Part shown: positions 23,393-32,945 of the stretch, one piece after another
How the letters are laid out: the number at the start of each line of letters is the position of its first letter
How positions within the stretch are numbered: position 1 is the stretch's first letter
Source of the DNA: Agarophyton chilense
Lineage: Eukaryota; Rhodophyta; Florideophyceae; Gracilariales; Gracilariaceae
Direction: 5' to 3'
Assembly: GCA_030374765.1 (NCBI GenBank)
Contig: JARGXX010000022.1
Location: 1,302,001-1,366,000 of the forward strand
DNA length: 64,000 bases
The notes under the pieces: model-generated
The model's input: only the letters and a program-made list of their open reading frames with translations
Database searches by the model: none
What the model was told of the DNA's origin: nothing
Translations under genes and position numbers: made by a program

Positions 23393-23805
23393 TGCGGCAG
23401 GTGCGCGGCGGAGATGATGACACCACACACGATTGGGTTACGCGTTGCGAGATTCTTTCTCTTGGTGAAGCGAAACGAGGCGATGCGATATGGATGCGGG
23501 AATTGCGAATCGAAAGCTGCCTAGATAGCTCTGTTTTTGGTTAAAATCGGGGGCGGGAGGACCAAGGGGCTACCCAAGGGCGCTTGGTCAAGCCAAGGCG
23601 AGGAGGCGGTAACGTCGTCTCCCAGCAGCAACACAGCGCCGTGTGTATTTAAACCGAAGTTTCTTCGCTGGTTGTGGCACTTATCGGCGTCGTCGCGTGC
23701 GATGAGGCGCCGCTGGAGCGCGTCGACCTACGCTTCATAATTTGGCGCCCCATCAGCACCCCAAAAACATTACCACGCCCCCTCCCCCCTTCCCAACCCC
23801 AAGCA

Positions 23806-23961
23806 ATGCCTTCCTCGCGCGCTGACGACGACAATGGCACCTCGGACCTCGATATTCAGCCCTATAACCCCTACAAGCCTTCCTCATTGGCCGCCACCCC
23901 GCTGGTGGCAACTTCTGGCAGCACTCTGTCGTCAGAGTCCTTACGCGAAGCCGTGGGATAG
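23806..23961 (+). other. Short ORF with a gene-like start
   Basis: A 51-codon frame begins MPSSRADDD after a C-rich CCCCTCCCCCCTTCCC tract that looks like a 5' leader. It contains a YNPYKPSS segment and ends just before the GPI relic. It might be the first piece of a broken gene; I do not recognise it. Confidence 0.3.
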
Positions 23962-24756
23962 TATGGGCACAGATTCAAATATTGTACGTCAGCATATGGT
24001 TGCCTGCAGTACTAACTTGGTGAAGACAGAAGAGTTTGGTATTGCTACGGAAAATGTATTTCTGTTTCGGATTAGGATGGTGGAAGATATTCCGTTTGTT
24101 CCGCAGTTGGGGCACTACCATTGAGTCTTTTCTATGGATATAATGTGTTCGAAAATGTCCTCAGCGGTGCGCGTAGCATCAATAAGCATCTTGCCAACGT
24201 CCCATTGGAAAGGAACACTCCAGCACTAATGGGCTTAATGGGGGTGTGGAAAATGACCTTCATGGGGTACAATTCAAGGGCTACGCACCCATACATCGAG
24301 GCTTTGAACAAATTCCCGGCCCACATTCAACAGGTTGATATGGAGAGCAATGGCAAACATATTTCACGACATGGTGTCGAACCTGACATTGCAGTTGGTG
24401 ACGTCGATTTATGAGAGCCTGGAACCCTAGGTCAACACAGCCTCCTCCAGTTGCTACACATGGGGCAGGTTGTTCCCTGTACGTTTATTGGATTCATGGA
24501 GTCTCAGACCTCAACTTGTCAAGATGGGGAGCCCGTGGGTAATCATGATGAACTCATGTGGAACTTTTTCGCCCAGACAGATACTTCGGCGAGGGGAAGA
24601 ACGGCTAACGAATGTCGTGCCGATGGACGTCCCGAGTGGCTTATTCCTCAACCCCTCGGACCCTTATCCTTAACATCAGCATTTCTTCGCCGCACGCCCC
24701 ACAATCTTTCTTCATTCAAACTGGCTCTTCACATACTGGTCAAACAACGCTTGTAA
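23962..24756 (+). pseudogene. Glucose-6-phosphate isomerase relic
   Basis: Blocks match GPI in order. VACSTNLVKTEEFGI is followed by GGRYSVCSAVG (24076 onward, after an in-frame stop), then LPLSLFYGYNVFENVLSGA, RNTPALMGLMGVW and QVDMESNGKHISRHG. EPGTLGQHSLLQLLHMG follows a TGA where the family has Gly, and then FFAQTDTSARGRT and PEWLIP. GPI interconverts glucose-6-phosphate and fructose-6-phosphate. The N-terminal third and the extreme C-terminus are missing, and several stops and frame changes are present. No introns separate the surviving blocks. Confidence 0.88.
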
Positions 24757-25434
24757 ATATCTCTAGTCTTCTCTCAAACTGATGTACCTTCGTACAGTAC
24801 ACGTAGGATTTCCTCCCAATTGTTCTCCACGTGCATCACCCAAAACAAAAAAAGCAGCAGCAGCAGCAGTTGTCCTAGTGAAAGAGAGATATTGTGGCCA
24901 TGAAGCACCGACCAGATCAGAGAATCGCGCAATCCAAAAGCCACCCAAGGCATCGCTGTTTGCTGAACAATCCCGAAATGCTTTCCAGAGTATGGGCAAG
25001 TCAAATCATCAGAGCATGACATTCACTTTTTTTATCTATTCAAGAGTACCAAAGGGGGTCCTTCTTCGGGTAAAAAGGTGAGAATCTCAAGCATACCAGA
25101 CTTTTTCCCCTTCCCATTTTCATCACAAAGTAACATTATCAGCTGTTTCCAAGTATGAGTGGGCGCACAATGTGACCTTTGCGCATTGTGTGAGTTCCAA
25201 CGTTTTGCGAGTGTTTTGAATCGGAGCCTACAAGTTGCAAGCGACCTCTTTGACCGTAACAGCATCCCTGATCCATCGTTGCAAACGGAAACCATCAAAT
25301 TTCAAAGCTCGTGTTTCTTAAAATCGCGAATCGCTTGAAACATGAGGTAAAGACTTGGCACACTAGTCTCCAACGTTCGTACTATACAGTTTTCACTGCA
25401 AAGAGATCCAAAGATATCGGCATATTCCTTGAGC
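24757..25434. other. No recognised gene
   Basis: Short frames on both strands lack known motifs. A minus-strand stretch at 25302-25496 may be a frameshifted tail of the BET relic, but it has no diagnostic residues. Confidence 0.4.
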
Positions 25435-26814
25435 TCATGGCCAGCCCTGCATGAACCAACCTTTTTGATATCGTATTTCCACGAGTCTAGTCTCAATGTC
25501 TATGATTTTCCCTTCACTTTGTCTCAACGCTTCTTTCGCGGTATGAGCTGCAGGGTTCCTTAAAGAGAATTGAGTATCTCTCAAAATCTTTTTATCTAGT
25601 TCATTGATATCCATTTCGAGGGACACTTCGTTGAGCAGGTCCATTCTATTCAATCCTCAAGCGATGATGTCCACAACGGCTTTCATGTGTACAAAGTCTA
25701 GTCTGCCAACCTGTTCGCATACAGCTTTCTTTTCCTCAAAAGACAGTTCGATCTGCTTCATCTTATTCAGTTATACAGACATTTCAAGCACTGCCTTTCT
25801 CCTTTTCGTCAGATCGTCGTGTTTTACTTCAAGTTCCATGACGACCGCGCTCTTCCGGCCGCGTTTCTTCTCCATGTTCTCTGTGGATACGAATGTAGTG
25901 GTCACTTCCCCAATTCCAGTGTCGTGTTCGTCACTACTCACGCTGCTGGTATTTACCAATGTGCCACTTCTTTCTTTTCGTTGCTTTGCTAGTAGATCTT
26001 CGAGTGCTTCTTGCATTGCTCGAGCTTTTTCTTGTTTAAGACGTGCAGCCCACTCAGCCTCATTCTTTCGCAACTCTTCTTTTCGCCTTCTTTCAGCTTC
26101 TTTCGCCATCCTCCTCACCTTTTCAAGCGCCGCCGCCGCTTTTTTCGCTTGGGAAGCTGCGAGTGCGGCCTCCTCTTCCGCTGCCTTGCGTCGTTTCCTT
26201 TCATTCTCACGCTTTCGCTCAATCTCGCGACGTTCTTTCTCCTTTTCACGTGCGATATGTGCTTCGTTTTCAATGATTTGTGAGCTTATATCATCCAATG
26301 GTGTCTTCCCTGTATCTTCCAACCCGCTACTAGGCTCGTTGTACTCCCTGCAGTTCTGAATTATCAAACGCAAGTCTTTCGCCATAGCTTTTCATTCGAA
26401 TGCATAGGTAACGTTTTTCTTATCGTGGAGGATATACTTGTCGCCTTTAATGTTTCTCTTGACGGTTCCCAGGTCCATTGGATGCTTGATTTTATCCAGA
26501 TAACCGGGAATACCCTCGAGGCTCAAAAGCGTGAGAACGGGCTCTGAAAAGTCCTGACATTCAGGCTTTTCCAAGAGTTCGAGTAACATGCCCTCATAGA
26601 ATGCCCGTTGTGCAGTGCTGCGCACAGCGCGTGCGGATGTGAGAGGCTCGCGTTCGGTGCGCTTACGTTTCTCGTTGGGGCGGTTTGAGGAAGGGGCCAT
26701 GTCCATTCACTTCCCCTGCTCAATCAGCTCTTCATCGTCTTCCGGCGGGGAGGCTGCAGGTGGAGAAACAGAACACCCAGAGGAGGAACGACGGGACTTA
26801 CGGTTTCGCGCCAT
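25435..26814 (-). pseudogene. BET-type bromodomain/ET-domain protein relic
   Basis: A continuous frame from ATG 26814 carries a short basic N-terminus, then a bromodomain (PGYLDKIKHPMDLGTVKRNI to NCREYNEPSSG). A long Lys/Glu/Arg coiled coil follows (AREKEKERREIERKRENE), then an NET/ET domain beginning LSFEEKKAVCEQVGRLD. This is the bromodomain, coiled coil, ET order of plant GTE and animal BRD proteins with one bromodomain, which read acetyl-lysine on histones. It has four in-frame stops (TGA 26707-26709, TGA 26392-26394, TAA 25771-25773, TGA 25657-25659) but no evident frameshift, so it decayed by point mutation. One stop falls inside the bromodomain. Confidence 0.87.
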
Positions 26815-27297
26815 GTCGCTCTGGGTGGAAGGAAGGAGAGAAGGCCGGGGAGCCGAGAGAACGATGAGAGAAGTTGCGCCAATCGAATAGGCCGGAGGGG
26901 TGGGGATGGCTTGGACAATTTCACTTGCCAGACTGTGACAAGACACGGTGTTTATGTCGTGCTCAAAAACAGAAGAATGCAAACGGCCCATTGCACAGAA
27001 ATAGGAACAACAACTTTCGTACAACCTGAATTCGACGCATGGGAAGGGAGAATTGTTTCTAGCAGTGTCGTTGTCTCCGGTTTCGTTATAAGGGGCGAAA
27101 GTGGTCACGAAACAGGAGAAAGGAACTTACCGTAAAAGGTTCTCTATTGTTCTGGTCAAATCGAATCATGGAAGACAGAAGTACAAGTCTCGAGTGCGCT
27201 GAGATAACCGGTACCGACGAAAGGGAAGAAATGAAAAGTCAGCAAAAGATCACGCCTATACATTTCCGCCAATGAAAGAGCCAACTCAAACCTGGTT
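26815..27297. other. Intergenic, no recognised gene
   Basis: The minus-strand frame upstream of the BET start remains open to 27108 but lacks motif content. The stretch could hold the promoter of the BET gene before it decayed. Confidence 0.4.
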
Positions 27298-29004
27298 TTA
27301 GTCTTTGTTCTTGGTAACGGGAAGTTCCTGCAACATATGATCAAGAGCAGTCTTAAATGCCCAATACACATTGTGTAGTGATTCAACATGAAAATCATCC
27401 TTGTTCGCATCCCTCGCTTTCAGACACCTCTCGTAGGCCTCGTCCATTGTTTTACTCAGCTCGTTTATCCGGTTCGAGGTCTGCAATGTAGACTGCGAAG
27501 AATTTTGCAACGGTTGAGTGGAACTTTCGCGAGCTCTTCGGCGTTCTTCAAGATGCTTATCCCTTCCCTCCAGCATTTGCTGTTGCAAAATGATATGCTG
27601 CTTCTTCATAGCGTTAAATTCGTTCATCGACGTTCCAAGCTCCGAGAGAGTGCTTTGAATTTTGTTGTCGTTGCTATTGCGGTTCGAACGAATTTGTTTG
27701 CTCGAAATAGAAAGCTCACCCGAACTCGCTCGACGTTTCACTACACTCTCGTCATGAAGCCTTTGTCTTATGCCTAGACTTCCCCCCGCATTATTAGGTA
27801 TGTTTCGCGAGATGAAGCGCGCGACCACCTTATCTGTATCCTCATAGTTGAGGCCAAACACAATAAACGTTAGATATGTACGCCTTCCAACAGCTGAAAG
27901 GCGATTGAGGCGTTGGTTTTTGTGGCAGAATTCTTTGAAAGGGATCTCACCATTATTTCCGCTCACGTCGTACTTAGCCAGCGTAGACGTCCACGCGCTT
28001 TTTGCTTCTCTCATTACCTGACATAATTTATTTCCAGATCTTCGATTCAGTGGAGGACAACTCGGATCGAGATATTCAAATGGTGGATCAAAGGAGTAAG
28101 TAGGGCAAAAATCCATGCTGTTGAACCGATCCGCCAGTAGATTCCAAAGATCAGGGCGTTTCAATCCAGCGTCTTGAGCTTCACGTGACAGTGCACTCGG
28201 AATACTCTCCACCGTTCGTTTGGATTTAACATCATCTCGCAGCATTAGAAGCAACCTGGCGAACTCCTCCTCCGAGAAATCCGTTGAATTTTCTTTCCTC
28301 TTCTTTTCTAAATCCTTCGATAGAGATTCCGCTTTAGAAACAACCAGGGTGTGGGAAATTTCATGACCGAATTTAGTTCTCTCCGCGACACCAGTAATCA
28401 CTCGCAATAGATCAGGAACACCAGGCGGAGATTTGCACGACAGGAAGTCTATTGTGCGCATGTAGTTGCGACAATCATTCGGTACAATACTAAGTAGAAG
28501 CGAAAGCGGTATAATATTTCGGCGAACTTCGCTGTGAATATGCAGCATCATTCGAGCGACGAGAACAGGCTTCGAGCCAGAAAGGTTACGCCGAACCTTA
28601 CTGAGAACGGTTTGAAGTACCTTGGTCGTCCGAGACGAAAGGTAGTCGTAGGAAAACGCGAGCTCCATTTCCAGACTTTCAAGTTGAAGGGACTGAAAGT
28701 TTACTGCATCATGGTTTAGCTGAAATGTATCTTCTGCTAGAACCACATTCGGTTCAGCGGCACTTGGTAGAGATGTTTGTGATTTGGGTCTCGTTGGTGA
28801 AAGAGGAGCAATCTCTTCCTGTACGAGCTCCGGGAACATCTGAAAACGCGATTGAAAAAGAGCGCAAGTAGAAGTTAGTACAAAGATACGCGATTTAAAA
28901 TTAGCGCGAGTAGAAGATAGTGGTGGAAGAGACGCTGGGAAGCAATGTAGAAGAGGAACGTTCAAAACCGTGCGGAAAGGAAGCGCAGTCTCAAAGGCAA
29001 ACAT
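27298..29004 (-). CDS. Unassigned 568-residue protein, possibly transposon-associated
   Basis: This intact long ORF starts with ATG at 29004; a second in-frame ATG at 28839 (MFPELVQEE) would give 513 residues and removes an atypical hydrophobic leader. A Glu/Lys-rich stretch at about 230-260 is followed by a conserved-looking block at about 285-420. That block contains DLWNLLADRFNSMDF, LDPSCPPLNRRSG, VMREAKSAWTSTLAKYDVSG and FKEFCHKNQRL, and is followed by a Gln/Arg-rich helical tail (MKKQHIILQQQMLEGRDK). The L-x-x-RFN, then PSxPP, then SG-x-N layout recalls a family amplified with transposons in some protists, from memory only. It might partner the transposase 5.7 kb away, but their orientation does not require this. 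It is the longest unbroken ORF of the central region. Confidence 0.6.
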   Translation of the reverse strand: MFAFETALPFRTVLNVPLLHCFPASLPPLSSTRANFKSRIFVLTSTCALFQSRFQMFPELVQEEIAPLSPTRPKSQTSLPSAAEPNVVLAEDTFQLNHDAVNFQSLQLESLEMELAFSYDYLSSRTTKVLQTVLSKVRRNLSGSKPVLVARMMLHIHSEVRRNIIPLSLLLSIVPNDCRNYMRTIDFLSCKSPPGVPDLLRVITGVAERTKFGHEISHTLVVSKAESLSKDLEKKRKENSTDFSEEEFARLLLMLRDDVKSKRTVESIPSALSREAQDAGLKRPDLWNLLADRFNSMDFCPTYSFDPPFEYLDPSCPPLNRRSGNKLCQVMREAKSAWTSTLAKYDVSGNNGEIPFKEFCHKNQRLNRLSAVGRRTYLTFIVFGLNYEDTDKVVARFISRNIPNNAGGSLGIRQRLHDESVVKRRASSGELSISSKQIRSNRNSNDNKIQSTLSELGTSMNEFNAMKKQHIILQQQMLEGRDKHLEERRRARESSTQPLQNSSQSTLQTSNRINELSKTMDEAYERCLKARDANKDDFHVESLHNVYWAFKTALDHMLQELPVTKNKD

Positions 29005-29134
29005 GTAGGATTAAACTGGCGCAGGAAATAATATCTGCACGTGGCTTGCGAATCAATGAGTTTGGATGGAGTATCCGATAAAGGAAGAATATGCAGTATT
29101 TTTCTTATAATCTCTTACATCCTGACAAACTTCT

Positions 29135-29173
29135 GCTGGGAGATCGGCGCTTTAGAGGCGCCGATATCCCAGC
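29135..29173. repeat. Strong 16-bp hairpin
   Basis: GCTGGGAGATCGGCGC (29135-29150) and its near-perfect complement (29158-29173, one mismatch) flank a 7-nt loop. It lies upstream of the ORF at 27298-29004, which is transcribed away from it. It could be an element terminus or an RNA stem. No U-run follows, so it is not a typical terminator. Confidence 0.75.
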
Positions 29174-30039
29174 GATCAGCTCGGGATACCGAGGACTTTT
29201 GTAACGGCAGAAACCCAAGATTTTTGGTTCATGCCTGATTTTTTGCCATGCTGACGAGCGCCCTGAGAGAAATAGCTAGAAATCTATTCAAATCTCTCGT
29301 ACTATTCGCTCGATGGCCCTGCTTGCCGAAACGAAAAAAAAGCAATATACAAAACAATATTGCCCCACGCATATTGGGAGATTTTTAAGCTCTACGGCAG
29401 AATTTAACTCAGTGCGTCTCAACTCATGGTTGCGAGATGTGTCAGTAGTCGAAGATTCTAGTTTCTTTTCTTTGAGCTATTTCCCACATAACCGCCGATT
29501 CATCGATTTACAAGTGCGTATTAACTGTGTGGAGATTGTGGACTGACGTTGCAAATTTTAGTAGTCTATAAATAAGCGCACGACTTGCAAAATCCTGCCT
29601 TTCGACTATTTTGAGCTACAGCGTTGGAAGGCGGCACAAAGAACATAGCAGTGACGACGGTCTATTATATGATTGGCTCGTCGTCTAAAACCGTCAATTC
29701 TGACAAGTATATGGGCTTTGCTCTTTTGTGGTCTTCTTTTTGGCATCCTTCGAGGACTCGTTTGCACCGGCGGCGGGCGTGTGTACTGTAAGCGCACCAG
29801 TACATCTGCAGCACTCTGTTTGAGCCCATCTAGAGGTGTCTGATTGGATGGCTCCCTGTGAGTCGACCACGTCGTTCCGATTTGGCACTGGCCGCAATTA
29901 CAACGGTTGAGAATCTCACGGCTGTCGACCTGTCTCGAGACAAACCGAATCGCAGGCAATCCTCACATGTATCGAGTCCGGTGCTTGGCAAGCCCACCGC
30001 CAGTCCACACCGTCTACAACATAGAGCGACGCCAGCGCA
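29174..30039. other. Upstream of Uma2-like gene, no other gene recognised
   Basis: The region separates the divergently oriented 27298-29004 and 30040-31197 ORFs and may hold both promoters. Short ORFs occur (29313-29546 plus, 29606-29959 minus) without recognisable motifs. Confidence 0.4.
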
Positions 30040-31197
30040 ATGGAGTTTCCGCTTCCGTCTTGTTCGCATCCTTGTACTCCAGAGCCTGAATGCGATCGAT
30101 CTGACCTCCAACCGAATGCGCCACCTTCGGGGCCTGCCTCTTTCGTCGAAGCGTCTGATACTGCCCCGCCCAGAACCGAGATGGGCTCGCTAGATCTCAA
30201 GCCCTGCTCGGTGGAGGAATACCTGGACATAGACGCTTCAGTGTATGGAAGATACGAATACGTGGAAGGTATTCTCGTCGCACTACCAATGTCAGAAGGG
30301 CCCCACGATAACATAGCCAAGTATTTGCAGAACCACGGCACAGCACGATATCTCAGAGGCCAGACCAAATATCCACCGGCATCACAAGAGAGTGTTGCTA
30401 TCCCCCGTTCACCTCCCTCTCCTGGGAAACCCCCATTGAGAAGGACCATACGAAGGCCCGATGTTAGCACCGCAGCCCCGTTGTCGCCATCGCGAAGAAG
30501 TCAGCTTTCCCCAAAGTCGCGAAGGATCTCAAATCCGGTTGCTGGACAGGTCCAAACAGCCGTAGAAATTACCAGCCACAACGAAAGTACGGACACGGAT
30601 GTCAAAGTGGCCGAGTACGAAAAGGCGAAGGTGGATAAGTACATCATTATCAACAGGGACGCAAACTGTAGGGAAGAGGGCAAGAAAGATCAACGCGTGG
30701 AGGTCTATGACAGGGATTCGAATACAAACAGATGGGGCCCTAAACAAGTGTATCGTGGCGCTAGCCCTGCGGATCTTGGTCCTTTTGGATCTCACAAACC
30801 GCAATCTTTGTTTAGTGATCCTGACCCTGTTTCTCCTCTACGGAAGGTGGCTAATGAATTAGAGCATGGAAAGAAAGCCCGTGAGGATGCAAAGGAAGCC
30901 CGTAGGCGAGCAGACAAAGCTTGTCAGGATGCAAAGGAAGCCCATAGGCGAGCAGAGAAAGCCCGTGAGGATGCAAAGGAAGCCCATAGGCGAGCAGAGA
31001 AAGCCCGTGAGGATGCAAAGGAAGCCCGTAGGCGAGAAGACGAAGCTCGTGTCAGGAAATGGCATTCCAAACCCATAGCTAAGAGATTTGTTCCCAAGGA
31101 TGAGGTGAGCAACTCTAGTGGGAGTCGGAATAGTAGCAAAACCACTAGCCCAGTTAAGAAGAAGCCCCAAAAGCCGCCGTTGAAGAATGATGTATAA
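30040..31197 (+). CDS. Uma2-family (DUF820) PD-(D/E)xK nuclease homologue
   Basis: This intact 385-codon ORF has the Uma2 layout. The N-terminal SVEEYLDIDA and YEYVEGILVAL come first, then RRPDVSTAAPL, AVEITSHNES and KYIIINRD, then a VEVYDRD strand. The likely nuclease triad is D141, E176 and K189. Uma2 proteins abound in cyanobacteria and other bacteria as presumed nucleases of unclear role; in the same family a charged C-terminal coiled coil is common, and here residues 279-334 are such repeats. The first 47 residues are Pro-rich, and a second ATG at 30181 gives a start more like the bacterial proteins. The insert after residue 110 is long and Pro/Ser-rich. The tail (350-385) is basic and could be a nuclear signal. 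Bacterial ancestry is inferred. Confidence 0.75.
   Translation: MEFPLPSCSHPCTPEPECDRSDLQPNAPPSGPASFVEASDTAPPRTEMGSLDLKPCSVEEYLDIDASVYGRYEYVEGILVALPMSEGPHDNIAKYLQNHGTARYLRGQTKYPPASQESVAIPRSPPSPGKPPLRRTIRRPDVSTAAPLSPSRRSQLSPKSRRISNPVAGQVQTAVEITSHNESTDTDVKVAEYEKAKVDKYIIINRDANCREEGKKDQRVEVYDRDSNTNRWGPKQVYRGASPADLGPFGSHKPQSLFSDPDPVSPLRKVANELEHGKKAREDAKEARRRADKACQDAKEAHRRAEKAREDAKEAHRRAEKAREDAKEARRREDEARVRKWHSKPIAKRFVPKDEVSNSSGSRNSSKTTSPVKKKPQKPPLKNDV
30874..31041 (+). repeat. 42-bp tandem repeat, four units
   Basis: The four units each encode 14 residues of the type KAREDAKEARRRAD in the tail of the Uma2-like protein. The near-identity of the DNA between units points to recent expansion. The antisense frame is also open. 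Confidence 0.92.
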
Positions 31198-31803
31198 ACA
31201 AAACCATATTACTTTACATGAAAAGGGAGTCCTTTCCCATGAGAAAGTGTCACATTTCTCAAGCGCTCTGCTGCATCCACACTGATCCTCCAAATATGCA
31301 GCTCAGACACTTTGTGGTGACCACGTCCATCTCCACCGTGCCCGCGTTCCGAAAGTGCCTGGTCTAGGTGTTCAGTTCACCAAGTTCGATTAGAACAAAA
31401 TCGGAAGCATAGATTCCAGCGAGCTGGCCCATGCCACATTCAGCGATCGCCCGGCTGCCGCCGCGTCGCCCGGGGCCAACCACCGTCATGCGCAACCGGC
31501 GGTTGCAATGTGTCATCCGCACTACAACATGGCGCGCTACTGTCCCAGTCTGATGCAACCGCCCACTCCCGATTCCATATCCGAGCGGCCAAGTGGCTCG
31601 ATCACCATGGAACACAATTTATCCGACAACCCTTTTTCATATCGCTGTTACCAATGGTGGTAATCCCGAGCGCAGCATCGGCACTTCATGAAAAGCTACC
31701 GCTTGCAAAGCGAACCCCCACGATATTGTTCAAGGTTCTGTTCGGCGGGGCTCTCAAACAAGTGGCTACCAACATCTCAATGGCAGCCAAAGCAGCACAG
31801 TAG
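31198..31803. other. No gene recognised between Uma2-like gene and GnT-I relic
   Basis: No frame shows a recognisable protein. The sequence may include the degraded 3' end of the GnT-I gene. Confidence 0.4.
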
Positions 31804-32945
31804 TCAACAACAAGTGGGACCTTCAAGTTGACAGCGCGCGGGCGGCTTCCAGCTACGACTGACAATGAACGCCCAGTGCTCATTCCACGGAAGCACCACC
31901 ACGCCTTTGTAACTAGTACGCCTCACGCCGTTTCGATGGTCTCCCATAGTGCCCGTACGCTTGCTAATTGCATCCATATTCTCGTCCGGATAAAATGCGA
32001 TAACGTCTCCGTTCTGAGGCCGGCCGGCGAGGTAATTTGAAAAGCGCACTAGCATGTTTCATACGCCCAAAGATGAGCTCATCGTATTGGCGTTCATTCA
32101 AATAGGACAGATTGAGGCGGGAGAAATCGACGGCTTGTCGTGACAAGACCACTTTCGACACGTGCTCTTGAAAATGAAACGATTGTGAAACGCCTGCAGT
32201 GGCGACACTTTGTTTGTTGTTAATGCCGTAGCCAATCGTCCCAGTCCCAGTACTTGGATGGCCACTTTGGCTCTAGTTCATGCCACAGGGCACGCGTCAA
32301 CATCCATCCGAGCCCCGGGAACAAATTGGTTCGGTGAAACTGGGAGTCGTTCAAAGCGACGTCGGGGATGCCATTGTCATTCCACGCAGACACGCAGAAC
32401 AAGAAAGGGTCAGATTCCAGCACAGGGGTGAAGGCGCGGAAGTAGTCAAACTATGTTCGAGGCGACTTGCATGTCATCCTCCAGGACGATGACGCGGTGC
32501 ACAGGGTGCGACGTGAGCGCGGCGGAGAAGACGGTGTCAAGAGCCCAGTGGTAATGACGCGTGATTCGGCGGTGGGCAATGGTATCGACGAACGCAGGCT
32601 GGTGCGGATCTGGCTCATCGACATAGCACTTGACGTGGGCGCAAGAGTACAAAGGAATGGCGCGGGAGCGTGCCAATAGGGCACAAAATGACGCACAAGG
32701 CGATCAATGGGCGGGTGGTGGCCATCCTGCTGATCGCACGGTACGACGATGGGGAATTCGAACGGGCGCGGCAATGGCGACGGTGATGGTGCTGGTGCTG
32801 ACGATGACGACGCCGGGTGCGCAATGTGCACGAGCGTTGTGCCCGAAAGAAGAAACACGGCAAGCACGAGCATATGCGACAGCCACACGACGGCGCGTCG
32901 TAGTGAGCGCCAGCGACGCGTGTGCGCGAGGGCGCCGTGGGGCAC
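31804..32945 (-). pseudogene. GnT-I (MGAT1, GT13) relic
   Basis: This is a broken gene for N-acetylglucosaminyltransferase I, the Golgi enzyme that starts complex N-glycans. An N-terminal anchor (MLVLAVFLLSGTTLVHIA) and Ser/Pro stem lead to the catalytic domain. FPIVVPCDQQD and HFVPYWH are followed by a frame change to PLYSCAHVKC, RHYHWALDTVFSA and the metal-binding VLEDDMQVASNI. A one-base shift leads to DYFRAF, FCVSAWNDNGIPD, NLFPGLGWML and ELEPKWPS, and a WDDW-LR motif ends at a TAA at 32220. GVSQSFHFQEHV, LNLSYLNERQYDE and YKGVVVLPWNEHW follow in two further frames. The segment expected between WDDWLR and GVSQ is missing. At least four disruptions make it a pseudogene unless the sequence is faulty. 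Confidence 0.87.

Noticed and set aside
25604-26359. 251-codon plus-strand ORF
   Set aside because: Ser/Phe/Arg-rich mirror of the BET coiled coil on the other strand.
25435-26814. TGA read as Trp (variant genetic code)
   Set aside because: TAA and TAG also interrupt relics, the intact ORFs use TGG for Trp, and a variant code would not explain the frameshifted neighbours.
20336-29004. One large Harbinger element spanning transposase and the 568-codon ORF
   Set aside because: Host-gene relics lie between them and no terminal inverted repeats were found.
31000-31293. Minus-strand ORF 30859-31293 with repeated MGFLCILTGFLCSP-like units
   Set aside because: It is the reverse reading of the 42-bp repeat of the Uma2-like gene and has no independent support.
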